Positions 35,746 to 47,530 of a DNA stretch of 64,000 nucleotides are shown here, piece by piece. Source of the stretch: Ceratotherium simum simum. Its lineage: Eukaryota > Chordata > Mammalia > Perissodactyla > Rhinocerotidae. The translations under genes were made by a program, and so were the position numbers. The stretch's first letter is position 1. The number at the start of each line of letters is the position of its first letter. Below the pieces are notes generated by a model, which made no database searches, was not told the DNA's origin, and worked only from the letters and a program-made list of their open reading frames with translations. The stretch spans positions 3,851,646 through 3,915,645 of the forward strand of contig NW_004454216.1 in the NCBI RefSeq assembly GCF_000283155.1. The letters are read 5' to 3'.

Positions 35746-37540
35746 TTTCATTCTGAGAAAATGTTAAGATAGTTTCTGACTTCTCCTATCTGAGACACCT
35801 GCGAAGCAAGATACAAAGAGGGGGTGGATCTTGATATTCTATATTGCCAAGGAGAGGGCATCATCTTCTCCATCGTGTCCCTGTGATCTTTGGTACCAAT
35901 ACTGGGATACTCCGAAGGCTCTTTCCTGAAAAGTGGAGAGAATGTGAAAAGGGAGGAAAAGGGAAGCAAGGAACAAACACAACGTTTAGATTTCAAAGAA
36001 TTCTGTTAAAGTTTTCTCCTTTTTGTTCTTGTTTTTCTTTTTTCTAGGTAAGTGAAACTGATTTTTACAACAGAACTATGGTTACTGGACATCTCAGCGT
36101 GTAATGACTTTCTCCACTGAATACACCACAAAGTGACATCTCAGTATCTTCTACCACTTCTATTCGATTTGTGAGTCTTTACCCAGACGTGCTAAATAAC
36201 CAATAAATAACCTAGGATTAAGAAATATTTAAATGGTTATATCTCTATCTCCATATCATGTTTAGTTGTACCTTTATTTAAGGTAAGTGAACCCTGTTCA
36301 AATCTTAATTTTATGCAAAATGAAGGGAATGTTATTCCCTTTCCAGAAATATCCATAGTGAATTTCCATTAAAGAGTATTCTTCTTTAATGTGTTTTTCT
36401 TCATTTGATTTACATCGAATAACTTTTCGAGGGAATCTTCAAGTACGTCCTTTGAGGTACGCCTCTCTGTATATGTTGATACTTCTGTTTTGTTCTTTCT
36501 TCCTTAAAAGATAGTCTCAAAGGTATGGGATTGGCATGATTTTTGGTGTGCTCTGGAGTCTAAAAGATAAAAATGCATGGCTTCTTTCCCATTGCATTAT
36601 CCAAATCTCCTTGGAGGTTGGAGTTTTAGACTAGAAGAAAATGAGTTCTTAGCAGTGCAGTGTAGTGTAGGACTTAGTTGGCAAGATGGGAGATAAATAG
36701 TAAAAAGAAGGAAGAGAATACTTGGGAGTTATTAAATATTTGAACAGTGACTGCTCCTAGAAAATTGGCAGTGACTCTTCTTGGCCTCTGGCCTGGGCTT
36801 GGCCATTCTCATGGCTTTTCACACTTAGCAATTCTTCAATTCCTTATCCTGTTTCCCAAATTCAGTTTTCATTTTCTGCATAGACAGCATCAATCATGTT
36901 GTATTTGGCTATTTGCACTTACTGAAGGTATCTCAGATGTTCCAATGGACTGATTTATGTATAGCTTGTGCAGAATTTGGTACAGGCCCCCTACCCTCTA
37001 TAGGGAGGTGACACATCCCCTTATAGTTATAATAATTATCCTAGGTGATGGAGCTCATCGAGCCAGCCCCTCTGCTCACTTGATGGGGAGAGATTTTCTG
37101 AGGTGCTGCTGATTCCCTGTTTGAATCTTGTCATCAATATCCATGTGTGAAATTATTAATTACAAAACACAATGGCATGGTCTTGTAGCAAAATACTGAA
37201 CAGTTTTACTTGAACATCACTGTTGGAATTGGCCTTCTGTGATACATTATTATAAACTAAACGTTTCATTTTGTTTCACTGTTAACTGAGTGCCTCATTC
37301 AATGGTTTACTATTGTGTGCCAAAATGGGTCTAGCTATATATGGAAAATGTAGGGTGGAAGTATTGCTGTGCATTATGTAGCTTTTAATTTCAGAAGTGG
37401 GAAGGCCCAAAGCACTCCTATCTTACAGAAAAAACAAAGATAGTTTAAGTAGGTAAATTGGTAACTACTTTCTGAAGTTATGGTAAGTATGTTAAGAACA
37501 AAATTTCATAGATAATAAATGTTAGCTTACGAAGATGACA
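35746..37540. other. Unique DNA, nothing recognised
   Basis: 1.8 kb without recognisable repeats or genes. An 82-codon minus-strand frame (35748-35996) has no domain. Confidence 0.4.
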
Positions 37541-37585
37541 GTGGTGATGATGATGATGGTGGTGGTGGTGGCGGAGGTGGTGGAG
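37541..37585. repeat. (GAT)n/(GGT)n trinucleotide tract
   Basis: GAT repeats pass into GGT repeats with one C interruption. On the minus strand this gives a His run in an 88-codon frame (37478-37744), which is an artefact of the repeat. Confidence 0.9.
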
Positions 37586-38064
37586 TTGGCAATGATGTTC
37601 AAGCCCGGAAATATCAATGTCATACCTTCTTTTAAGCACTGCTTTTGTTGTGTCTTTACCATTTACAAGTAAATATAGACAACCACCTAACAGATAATTT
37701 TCATTGCTGAACTCTTGGTATTGTTTATAAAAAACATTATCCAAAATAATGGATGGTTGTATTATTAGATATTAGTCATATATTCTCAGCAGAAAAGATT
37801 CACTTGTGATTCAGTAATGACCAAATCGGCTATTCCTAATGAAGCCACTTCTAGGGTATGACTGCTGGAATCTCAGCTGGACTCTTGTGGTTGCCACCTG
37901 GGCAAGTGAACAAATGAGCTGAAAAAGAATGTGTCCAGAATGAAAGTGATGAAGCCCTTCCAGCATTCACTTCTCACCATTCTTCTAGAGACCTGTGACT
38001 TGCTTATCATGATTCATCTCCATATTTTTGCCATGTTCTTACCTCCACTGTTTGCAGGGATAGT
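37586..38064. other. Unique DNA, nothing recognised
   Basis: Non-repetitive sequence. Confidence 0.4.
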
Positions 38065-38285
38065 AATAACAATAATAGTTAACATTTATCTTGTGATTCT
38101 TTTGTGTCAGTCATCATTCTAAGTGTTTAACATGTGTTAATTCATTTAATCTTCATAACCAATATGTGAGCTAGGTACTATTATTGATTTCTTATTTTAG
38201 ATGGGAAACTTAATTATAGAGAATTTGAGTGTTTGTTCAAAATATTTGGTTTCTGAGTCTGTGCTCTAAACCACTATGAATATTG
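38065..38285 (-). mobile_element. MIR SINE
   Basis: Antisense MIR: 'aatagttaacatttatcttg', 'catcattctaagtgtttaac', 'atgtgttaattcatttaatc', 'gagctaggtactattattga' and 'tctgtgctctaaaccactat'. Confidence 0.85.
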
Positions 38286-38354
38286 ACCATAGGATTGAGT
38301 AATTTGAAATTTCCTTACCTTTTGACTCATCCACTTTGGTGATGCCATTTTTAT

Positions 38355-38612
38355 TATCATCATCATTATTGCTATAATTTTTAACCTCCTCCTAACCTTT
38401 GTATCCCACATGACAAATATACATTATCTCATTTAACTCTCACAAAAACCAAAGATTGTATCATTTTTATCCATTTTTTAGTTGAAGAAACCAACACTCA
38501 GAGAAGTGAATCTACAACTCTACGTGTACAGCTAGAGTGGCAGTGATTTGAAGCCAAATCTGTATGACTCCAACTCCCATCCTTAAACACCATGTCACAC
38601 TAACTACTATAC
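38355..38612 (-). mobile_element. MIR SINE, same orientation as its neighbour
   Basis: A second antisense MIR: 'acattatctcatttaactct', 'tagttgaagaaaccaacact', 'cagagaagtgaatctacaac' and 'gtacagctagagtggcagtg', then 'gtatgactccaactcccatc'. It lies only 70 bp from the previous copy. Confidence 0.85.
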
Positions 38613-39811
38613 AGCATTGCATAGAATATCTTATGCTGTGGCTACTCTGGTGGCATATGATGAATGGTGGCGTATGATGATGGTGTGGGGACTTGTGGGT
38701 TTCAGGGATATGTTTTCTGTGTGGTCTCCCAACTTGGTGTGGTATCCCTTTACAGAATAACTGTGACAGAGACGAGGTCCATGTATCCAGGACAGTAATG
38801 ACAACAGGACAGTAATCACAAAACTAGATGTTATGTGGTTGCTGACCACTGGATTATGCTGAGTGAGCTTCCATTGGGTGGCTGTATAGCACGATTAATT
38901 TCATTCTGTAATTCAGTGTTGTTAAGGTCTGTGCTAAGATGTATCTAAAATTTGGGTGCATCTCCAGGTCTCCTGGTTTCACTTCAGCTATCCTCTATGG
39001 CAGTCCAGAATGGGAAAGTAGCGAAGACTGCTTGAAAAATATTCCCATTTTCAGTATCACAAGAAAATTTATAAATCCTCACCATCTCTTTTCTTTTGAT
39101 TATTTTTTCTATGTGGAAACCTTCAAAGAGACTGAATTTGAATTCATATGATATGCTTCCACAAAATGCTATTCTTTAGTTAATGTCTGCACCCCTCTGA
39201 ACTGTATCCTTTGAGTACAAGGCTTTGATACTCCTTAAAACCTGTGCTGGTCCTTTACACATTTGTTGGAATTATAAAATCATTTCTCAAAATGTATTTT
39301 GGTTAGGTCGTGGGGAGTGAGATTATAAAAGTCCTGGGTGCCTGGGGAAGTTTGGGAGGCAGAGGTTGTTCCACTGGAAGGGAAAGGAGAGAAGAGGACT
39401 ATATAATGAAGTAGGAGGCATTTTGCCTTCTACACAATTTCCCATGGGGCCAACTCTGTATGTGGTTTCTCTCGTACTTTTGGTCTTTTTGAGTGAGAGA
39501 GAAGGTTTCTGGTAATAATATTCTGCTTTCAGAAAGTACGTGTATGATTAAGTTGTCTACCTGTATTGATTGTTTTCAGGAAAATGTGTGATGAGCTGGG
39601 AATGCATCTTTGCACACATTACAGTGTCTTTTCCAGACTGGGTTTGTTTTTCTCAGTTCTGTGGGCTTTTTAGAGGTCAAGGTGAGGGGGGAAGTATAGC
39701 AGAACAGAGAGTAATGTGGATGGGTGTTTTCATAGTTTTAAGACCGAAAGACAAAAACCCTCAACCAATAATATAATGCAACAGTGCTTTTAAAACTGCA
39801 TAGTAGTATAT
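38613..39811. other. Unique DNA, nothing recognised
   Basis: 1.2 kb non-repetitive. Short imperfect repetition of 'tatgatgaatggtggc' / 'tatgatgatggtgtgg' lies at 38655-38690. Confidence 0.4.
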
Positions 39812-39828
39812 ACATATTGGTTATTTTT
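39812..39828. repeat. L1 target-site duplication, left copy
   Basis: acatattggttattttt, matching 39910-39926 at 16 of 17 positions. Confidence 0.8.
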
Positions 39829-39909
39829 TTTAACTTTATTGAGGTCATGATAGTTTATAACATTGTGAAATTTCAGTTGTACATTATTATTTGTCAGTCA
39901 CCATATGAC
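39829..39909 (-). mobile_element. L1 LINE, severely 5'-truncated insertion
   Basis: The minus strand gives only the last 80 bp of an L1 3' UTR ('acaactgaaatttcacaatg', 'ttataaactatcatgacctc', 'aataaagtt') plus a short A tail (39829-39837). It is flanked by a 17-bp target duplication with one mismatch. This is a typical dead-on-arrival L1 integration, younger than the L1M fragments elsewhere in the window. Confidence 0.88.
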
Positions 39910-39926
39910 ACACATTGGTTATTTTT
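39910..39926. repeat. L1 target-site duplication, right copy
   Basis: acacattggttattttt, partner of 39812-39828. Confidence 0.8.
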
Positions 39927-40544
39927 ATTGGTTTTATCATTTCCTCTCATATTAGAGTCTGAAGGAAGCCCATAGAAACTTCACTTCTAATCGTGTGTGG
40001 AAATGCTCTGCCTAAATCTGGAGAAGTTTGGTGTGTGATAATTTTAAGGATTGGAGGAGAAGGAATTCTCCAATTTTCATGTGTTCTTGTGAAGTAGGAT
40101 AATGATAAAGTGATTAAACATAGAAATATCTTCTTCCATAAAACTAATACATTGATCTAAAGATATTCAGTTGATTTTTTTGAAAGACTCCTTACACACA
40201 AACACATGTACATACAATTAATTTTCCCGTAATATTGAAGTGATTAATATCTTATACTTTGATAAGGGAAAGTATGATTTATTTAATCTTCACTGATAAA
40301 ATTTGTTGGATGTACTTCAGTTAGTCAATACCCTTCAAGCTGAGATTCAGAATCGAACCTAGTGTTCCAGACCTGGTCTGGCCAGGGCAATTCAGGTTTA
40401 CGCAGTGAATAAAAGACTGCTCCAGGGACAGCAAGTGCGTATCGTGTCTGTTCCCAGATGAGGATACTTTTTTAACTCCATACCTCAAGTTAGGCTCTAG
40501 AAGATAGTAGTCTATGTTGATACATACATGTACACTGACGTTAG
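39927..40544. other. Unique DNA, nothing recognised
   Basis: Non-repetitive sequence. The 86-codon minus-strand frame (40321-40581) has no domain. Confidence 0.4.
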
Positions 40545-40705
40545 ATGGCCTCCATTCATATCCTGCTCGTCCACTTACCAATTAGGTGACTTGGGGCAAA
40601 TTACCTCTTTATTGTGGGGATTAAGAAATGAATTCATAGAACTAAATCAAAATATTCTCTGGTCAATAGTAAGTGCTCAAGAAATATTAATTCTTATAAT
40701 TAGGC
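40545..40705 (+). mobile_element. MIR SINE fragment
   Basis: 'gtccacttaccaattaggtg', 'acttggggcaaattacctct', then 'aatagtaagtgctcaagaaa' and 'tattaattcttataatt'. The middle is degraded. Confidence 0.7.
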
Positions 40706-41929
40706 CCCAAGCACAATTCTAAAAGAGATTCTCGCATACTTTTCAGGGTCTTCCTTATCATCACTGTTAGCACAAATGCCATCATCGTTTTATAGGAAAA
40801 GTAGTTCCTCTGGGGCCTTTCTGCTTCTGACAGTGGAGATGGCTCTATAGATTAATTATGGAGCTTTGCATCTACGAGGCACCACATTTTTAACATTCAT
40901 ATTTCTTCCTGAAGGAAAAGAAATATTTTTGACTTGAGTTTTTAAGCTATAATATTTAACTGCTGGTTTGCACAATTAATCAGGTGTTTTCATAATCAGG
41001 TTACTCTCTTGGACTTGTAGAATTTCAAATTAGGAAGGCTAGAATTGTAAATTACTTTTGCGTATACAAACTGGGCCATGTGTGTAAAGGGAGGTAGGAC
41101 AAATAAAGAAATAACTTAGATTGCTGAAGGGAAACACATTTCACAATTCAGAGTTTCTTCAATTATTTGGCTACTTTGGGTTTAAGGTTTATTATGAATG
41201 ATTTGCCTTCATAAATGTATGTCCTTCAACAAAGAGTCTTTGACTTGGGTGGATCTCAGGTCACCTGAACCCAACTTAAGTGTTGTTGAACCTGGTGTGG
41301 CATCTTCATCTGCTGATCACCTAGCCTATGACAGGACATCTCCCTCATTCCCACTATAGTCTCCGTTCTTTTTTTTGGATGAGTCCATTAGAAAATGCTT
41401 TCTTCTTTAGACGTATGTTCTCTCTTCTGGTAATTTCCAACCTTGGTCCTTCTCTTCTTCCATGGGACCATCAATCTTAGCTCTAGAATTCTGTTCTAAA
41501 ACAATGAATATATTTCTCCCTGTCTTTGATGTCTTTTACATTCACCAAATGATTTAACTAATTTCACCAATCCTTAATATATCACCTGATTAACTGCTAG
41601 GATTTTTATTTGAGAACCCAAAACAACTAGGTAGCCCAATGCCCCTGCTCCTACAAAAGGAGGCAATCTTAGCATTTTCATGGGGCAGAGGGCAGATATG
41701 CTGCTTCACGTCCTCTAGCAGCATTCTGATTCAATTTTGATAGGGCAAGGTTATCCCAGGATATAGCTACAGATGTTGCCTTTTTCAGAAAAGTGTCACA
41801 GGACTGTACTTCTTTTGAAATTAGTTTTATTTCTTGGCTTAAAGTAGTTATCTTTTATTCTCTTAAGAAAGCCTTTCACTGAATGAGGCTCTGGTTTGAA
41901 CATTGATTTCAAATTACAAGAACAAAAAC
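40706..41929. other. Unique DNA, nothing recognised
   Basis: 1.2 kb without recognised repeats or genes. The 40850-41240 part is a weak candidate for conserved non-coding sequence. Confidence 0.35.
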
Positions 41930-42022
41930 TGAGGAGAAAAAGAGAGAGAGGAAAGTGAATAAGAGAGCAGAAGGAAAGAGAAAGGAGGGAGGAAAAGGGG
42001 AATGGGAAGGGGAAAAAGAAGT
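41930..42022. repeat. GA-rich homopurine tract
   Basis: About 93 bp almost entirely of A and G with only a few T/C interruptions. Confidence 0.9.
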
Positions 42023-42114
42023 AATTGAGACTTACTTGTGATGTAGAACTGACCTAAATCTATAACAGAGAGTAAAAATGTTTAAGCAGAGAATCTCCTT
42101 GATTTATTATAGTA

Positions 42115-42345
42115 ACCTGAGCACTTTGTACATGATGAAAACTGTTCTAAAGGGTTTACATGAATTAACTTTCCTAGTCCTCCCTAAAACCCATTGAAGT
42201 AGGTTAATCATCCTCATTTCTGTAATTGAGGCAACTGAGATGCAGAGAGGTCAAGTAATTTGCTTGAAATCACTCAGCTGAGATATGATGGAGCTAGGAG
42301 TTGATCCCAGGGAGTAATGTTCCAGAGTCTACACTTTTAACAACA
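42115..42345 (-). mobile_element. MIR SINE, near complete
   Basis: Antisense MIR: 'ctgttctaaagggtttacat', 'gaattaactttcctagtcct', 'ttgaggcaactgagatgcag', 'agaggtcaagtaatttgctt' and 'gatggagctaggagttgatc', then 'cagagtctacacttttaaca'. Confidence 0.9.
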
Positions 42346-42352
42346 CCCACCA

Positions 42353-42562
42353 ACAACAATGACTAACATTTATTGATCACTCACTAAATATCAACCACTC
42401 TTCTAAATATTTAATTTCACAAAAGCTCTCTGAAGGAGATCAATATTATTATCCCCTTTTGATAAAGAAACCAAGGCACAAATACGTTAAATCACTTCCC
42501 ACATTCATACATTTAATGAATGATTGAGCTAGGATTTGAATCCAGCCTTGACACTGTGCTAG
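42353..42562 (-). mobile_element. MIR SINE, same orientation, directly adjacent
   Basis: Antisense MIR: 'atgactaacatttattgatc', 'accactcttctaaatattta', 'attatccccttttgataaag', 'aaaccaaggcacaaatacgt' and 'attgagctaggatttgaatc'. It starts fewer than 10 bp after the previous MIR. Confidence 0.9.
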
Positions 42563-43446
42563 AGAGAGAAATCTCAGCCAGGGCCTTCAAGATGATTGTG
42601 GTCTAGTGGATAAAAGGGCACACACTAATTTCAACAATCAGTGAAAACAGTACTCAGTGTATACTGTACTCAAAAATTGTTTAAGAATCCTTAGAAAGAT
42701 ATCAGTGAGAGGAAATTATTGTAGTGCAATCTGGTTACACAAGTGCAGACAAAATGCTGAATAGTTTATCTGATGAGGGAGGATAAGTTTTCTCTTTGTA
42801 AGTTTACATGCAAGACACATGCACAGTGAAAAAAAATTGAAATTGCAGTTAAAAAAAAATTAAGGAAGAGAAGACTTACAGAGCTATCATTTACCTAGTT
42901 AAGCTGCCTTAAGAAGAAGACAGTTATGGAATTGGGGTAGTGCAGAAGTATCAAGTTCAACTTGAACCTGAATCGGTACAGAGCCAGGAATCCTGAGAAA
43001 TCCTGTGCTAAGATGTTCTCAGGGTGCCTACCTCCTTCCCCTTATAGCTTTCTCTACTCTGATATTTTTGGGGCGTTATTTTTATCCAACTTTCTTCTTG
43101 AGAAATGTAGTCAGAGACTCAGCAACAATGTAGGAATTTTAAATAACAGGTCTTTCCTTCAATTCATCTCGCTCAACCTCAGTCTGTTTTCTTGACTGAC
43201 ATGAGTCCATGGTTACACAAATGCTCAGTCTCCCACCTTCCCCTGAAGAGATGGGGGCTTGACTATGTCCAAGTCTTTCCGTGGTCAATTTTGCATTGGA
43301 GCTGTTATTCATAGTGTAACTTCTGCATCAATTGCCCTCCCACTATCTTTTATGCCCTTTCTGCCCTGTGTCTTTGAGCCTGCTTCCCTCATGAAACACA
43401 TCCGACCATCCCCTACTTGGATCCACTCTGGATTAAATTAGCTATG
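42563..43446. other. Unique DNA, nothing firm
   Basis: The first 100 bp ('gccttcaagatgattgtggt') are vaguely L2-like. The rest is non-repetitive. Confidence 0.35.
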
Positions 43447-43706
43447 CTAGAAGTTCCCATACCTCTTTGGGGATGGATTTCACATAAAATAAAATTGATG
43501 TCCTCCCCATGAGTTGCAGTTCAATAATTTATTCCATTTACTATCACTATAATTTCGTGAATGAAGAGCACTTTCATTCTCAAAATATAGGAAAGATATA
43601 ATCTCAAAATAAAGGGAAGTTCTTTACATTGAAATTTACCTTCATGAAGATATTTCAAGGTTGTTCTTCTTTATCATCAGGGGCCAGCACTTGGGAAATG
43701 CTGGAC
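43447..43706. mobile_element. Probable hAT-type non-autonomous DNA transposon
   Basis: The left end 'agaagttcccatacctcttt' and right end 'cacttgggaaatgctgga' are imperfect inverted repeats of the 'cagtgtttcccaaac' hAT/Charlie style. They enclose about 230 bp of AT-rich, LINE-unrelated sequence. The 8-bp target duplication is not recognisable and the family is not identified. Confidence 0.45.
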
Positions 43707-44221
43707 TAATATTCCTGTAGGTATGTTGAGATACCTGGAGCCTTCTGTAACCATTATAAAATACCTCTTAGCAAAAGCCATTTCTTAAGGATTTGTGGTA
43801 GTACATGACCTAGTCCTACCATTGTTTCCACAGCTCAAAGCAACGAAGTCATAGTCTCATAGGTCATTAGAGTGCTTGGGAGCTGTTGAGATCATTAAGT
43901 CTTAGTCTTGTTTTCACATGGCTTTGGGGTCACATACTATCTTATGTAGATTTCCTAAATCTAGTTATTTCTGAGTCTCTTTTTTTCTTGACAAGTGTTT
44001 ATCCTACTATATGTCAGTCCCTGTGTCAGGCTTGTGGTTTACAAAGTAGACTAAAGGGGCATCTTTGCCCTCAGATAGTCGCTAACTCAACTTCATACCT
44101 AGCTAGCTGCCTGCCTGCCTGCCCTTTGGTTGTTATTACTCAGTGCATCTCATTGCCTCTTACAGCTAAGCTGAGACTTATTAGTGAGGTTAGACCCAGG
44201 GAACCCTTGAATCACAGGAAA
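43707..44221. other. Unique DNA with short (TGCC)n
   Basis: It holds a 113-codon plus-strand frame (43886-44227) without domain support and a TGCC run at 44108-44123. Around 43995-44050, 'tgtcagtccctgtgtcagg' hints at an L2/MIR relic. Confidence 0.35.
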
Positions 44222-44450
44222 AGGTAATGAAAAATTACTGAGCATCCATTATGCTTAGGCTTTCTACATACTATATCAGTTTTTATTATCAAGAACACCT
44301 TTTGATTGGGTACGGTTTTCAATAATTTACAGTTGAGGCAGCTAACGAAGAGAGGTTCAGAAACTTGTCTGAGGTTTCTCTTCAGCATCCTTAGGACTGT
44401 TCCCAAGTTTGGTTTGTCTAGTTCCAAAGACCTTGATCTTTTTACTACAT
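44222..44450 (-). mobile_element. MIR SINE
   Basis: Antisense MIR: 'attactgagcatccattatg', 'tttacagttgaggcagctaa', 'cgaagagaggttcagaaact', and ending 'tctagttccaaagaccttga'. It is diverged. Confidence 0.65.
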
Positions 44451-44559
44451 CTAGATGCCTTTAAGAGAGGAAAACACAAGGATCCAGTTTATAAACCTAG
44501 TGGGGGCTGAGCCATGCTCTGTTCCCGTTATGTATAATCTTTATGTTTACATAATTATC

Positions 44560-44925
44560 CTCTGCCTTTACCTTCCAGATCTTTCACTTGCTGTTCTGTC
44601 TACCTAAAATCTTTACAGGGCTATTTTTCTTAAATCAGCATATAGATTTCGGTTCACATTTTATGTCTTCAGTGAAGTAATCCCTGTCCACTCTCCCTGC
44701 GTAGTTGCCTTCTTGTGCCTCTTACCCTTTTCCAGGTTGTAACGTTGCAGCACACTCTTTACAACCTGAAATTATCTTATATAATTGTCTATATCCCCCA
44801 AAAGAATGTAAGTGCTTGAAAGCAGGGTACTTGGCTGGTGTAAACAACTGTATTCCTAACATGTGGAATAGTATCTAACACAGAAAATGCTCTCAATAAA
44901 ATTGTTGGAGAAATGAATGTATTTT
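44560..44925 (+). mobile_element. L2 LINE 3' region
   Basis: 'ttcacttgctgttctgtcta', 'gtcttcagtgaagtaatccc', 'aaagaatgtaagtgcttgaa' and 'agcagggtacttggctggtg', then the terminus 'ctctcaataaaattgttgga'. Confidence 0.8.
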
Positions 44926-45404
44926 TTAGATAAAAGTAGCATCGTTATTCATTCTTTATTAGAATACCACCTTATCTTTGAAAATTCTAGATTTGACAAT
45001 AGATGCCTGTTTCTAATGAGTTGTGCAATTTTTTGTATTTTTAAAAATAAGCCAAAATAGTAATTTTGTATTATGTGAGATGTAATTATTTAGAAGACCT
45101 ATAAACCTCAAGCAAAATAAAAATCCCTATGTGTAGCAAATCGCTGCCTGTTGAGAATTCACGTTGATGCATTCATCTTATGGTGCTGCATCTTCCACAT
45201 TTGAGAGGTGGCGTATATTTAGGGTGACCAGGCTAATGAGGAAAATTATGTATTGAGTTTCTGGTAAGTAATGGCAACCTGGATGCAATTCCACGCAGCC
45301 GTCAGCAGGGGTCTCAAAAAGCTTTTTACCCACCAAAATGTCTATTTAAAAAAAATTGTGAATGTATAATTTGTTTTATTGTTGTTAGAATGAAACACGC
45401 ATTC
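44926..45404. other. Unique DNA, nothing recognised
   Basis: Non-repetitive sequence. The 45130-45300 part is compositionally balanced. Confidence 0.35.
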
Positions 45405-45592
45405 TGAGGGCAAAAGGGATGATTAGGCACGTGTGTGTGGTGATGGATTGTAATTAGTATTTGGGTGGTGAACATGATGTAATCTATGCAGAAATAGAAG
45501 TATAATGATGTACACCTGAAATTTACACAATGCTATAAACCAGTTACCGCAATAAAAAAATAAAATAAAAATAAAATAAACTTAGTTTAAAA
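45405..45592 (+). mobile_element. L1 LINE 3' end, 5'-truncated
   Basis: 'gtgatggattgtaattagta', 'tttgggtggtgaacatgatg', 'aatgatgtacacctgaaatt', 'tacacaatgctataaaccag' and an A-rich tail of AAATA repeats (45551-45582). This is a typical laurasiatherian-type L1 3' UTR. The 5' breakpoint is not sharp and I found no clear target duplication. Confidence 0.85.
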
Positions 45593-46347
45593 AGTCCCTT
45601 TTAAAATGATGCATTGTGTTTTTTTGCTTATATGCATTGATAGCTATTTAGTGTTTACCTAACACAAAGTTGGTAAGTATATCTTAATGAGCATCAGAAA
45701 ACACGTTGTGGAAATAGTACTGATCTATTTGTGTTTCTAGTTAGAGTTCACAAATTCAAAGTTCTTAACGTATTTCCTGTCTTTAAACGAGTCCAAGGAA
45801 TCACACGAAATGAATACAATTGGTATAAAAACAGCCTGCAACTCTTCAGTTTGTCTCTTTCTAAATCATTCAGTGACTTGTTGGGGAAGCAGCTGCTTGT
45901 ACTTGGCTTTTAGATAATGTCCTCTGCTCAGCTGCACTAAGATTGGTTAGGCACAGTAACAGCCTCCCTGCCGCCCGTAATCATTGCAACCCTGATTTCA
46001 GGAAGGGTAGCAGAGACTCAGGCAGCATTTTTACCTGCTGTCTACTACATTCCACCAGTTTGGACATTTCCTATCTTCTCTCCATCCCCTAGCAAGGAGG
46101 AAAGAAAAATCTCCCCAGCAGACTACTCCATTCTAATGTTTTTTTCTCCCAGTGCACCCACTGATGTTTGCTTGGTATTCACAGTGCTCTGACACCCTTT
46201 CTTCAAATTGCTCTATCCTTTTTCTCCCATTACTCGTAGGCATGAACAGCTGCAAACAGTCATTACAAAAATGAGCATCTCCAAAACATATCTTTCTGTG
46301 TACTTGGTTGATTTATCCCTCTGTTTCACTACATCTATCTCTAAACT
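45593..46347. other. Repeat-poor DNA, possible conserved non-coding segment
   Basis: No named repeat. The stretch 45915-46100 is balanced in composition and contains 'cgcccgtaatcattgcaacc'. It could be regulatory, but this is unproven. Confidence 0.35.
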
Positions 46348-46406
46348 GATGGATGGAAAGATGTATGGATGGATAGATGGATGGGTAGATGGATGAATAA
46401 ATAGAT
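46348..46406. repeat. (GGAT)n microsatellite
   Basis: GATG-type tetranucleotide repeats with interruptions. Confidence 0.92.
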
Positions 46407-46419
46407 ATCTCTAAAAAAT

Positions 46420-46535
46420 ATGTAATATGAGTAAATATATATTACATATACACACACATATACATTTGTATATACGTACACTGAGGGTTATATATGCATG
46501 CTATATATATAATAATACATTATAACTATCCTTAT
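46420..46535. repeat. AT/CA-rich alternating tract
   Basis: Long alternating purine-pyrimidine runs (TATATA, CACACA, 'tatatatgcatgctatatat'). Confidence 0.8.
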
Positions 46536-47169
46536 TTCTGTATTTATCTTTCAACTTGTCCATCTATACAGTAAAACCTAGGGATACTATGAATTGACTA
46601 TTAACCTGAGAGACAACTTCTCTCTTCATGCTGACAATTGAGCTGGGAGAGGAAGGTAAAAAAACCTGCCTTCAAATCCTTACAATTTATGAAATGTTAT
46701 AAACCTTAGAACATGAAAACCATATGCACCCTCACAAATGCCATGTAGCTAAATCAGACACCATGTAAAGTGAGTGTGTGCTGAGGGGAATGAAATTACC
46801 ACACCGTAGTACCAAGGTGGGATTCCTAATGGAAGATATCCCAGTGAACCAGTGGTGTGAGCCCAAGTTGGAAGCAAAGAGTCAATGACAACTTGTCTTA
46901 GAAGGAGAACATCCGTGTCCAGAAAGAAAGAGGATGCAGCAGGGCCTGCAGAGGAGAGATTGGAAGAAGCCTAAAGGATGTGAGAATGTGCTTAGCTTGA
47001 ATTCTTAGCTTGAGTCTCCTAGACTTTCTCATCCCTGAGAGGATATGGGCTCAGATTAGTGACTTTCACTTGTGAAGAATGGATGAGTCAGGGAGCACTA
47101 ATTGAAAAAGCATTGTCGAATTCAGTAATTCGTGTGTGCATTCATTCACGCCCTCTCTCCCTTGCTCAC
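46536..47169. other. Unique DNA, nothing recognised
   Basis: The 46800-47000 part has an L2-antisense flavour ('agagattggaagaagcctaa') but no firm match. Confidence 0.35.
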
Positions 47170-47530
47170 TAAACTTAGGCACGCCTTGGCTTCTTGTTTT
47201 CCCTAGGGCTTTTGCACACGCTCTTCTTCCCCTCTAAAATCTTATCCCATATTTCTTCACCTGAGAGGTCCATTCTCCTTTCTCAGGTCTTAATTATTTT
47301 AATTCTTCAAAGTGGCTTTTCCTGACCAAATTTGATTACAACACCCTGATTGTTTTTCACAGAACCTCATAATTCACAATTATTTATACATTTGTTTACC
47401 TATTTGTTTGTCTTTCCCAAGAGATATGAAAACCCATGAAAGCTGCAATTATAACTGTTTCCTTCATTACTATGTGCCCATGGTCCAGGATGGTGCCTGG
47501 CACACAGTAGGTACTCAATAAATATTGGTA
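47170..47530 (+). mobile_element. L2 LINE 3' region, well preserved end
   Basis: 'tagggcttttgcacacgctc', 'ttcttcacctgagaggtcca', 'ggcttttcctgaccaaattt', 'cacagaacctcataattcac' and the near-consensus terminus 'gtgcctggcacacagtaggt' with 'actcaataaatattgg'. Confidence 0.92.

Noticed and set aside
37478..37744. Minus-strand frame with a poly-His run
   Set aside because: The His run is the translation of the GAT/GGT repeat on the other strand, so it is not evidence of a His-rich protein.
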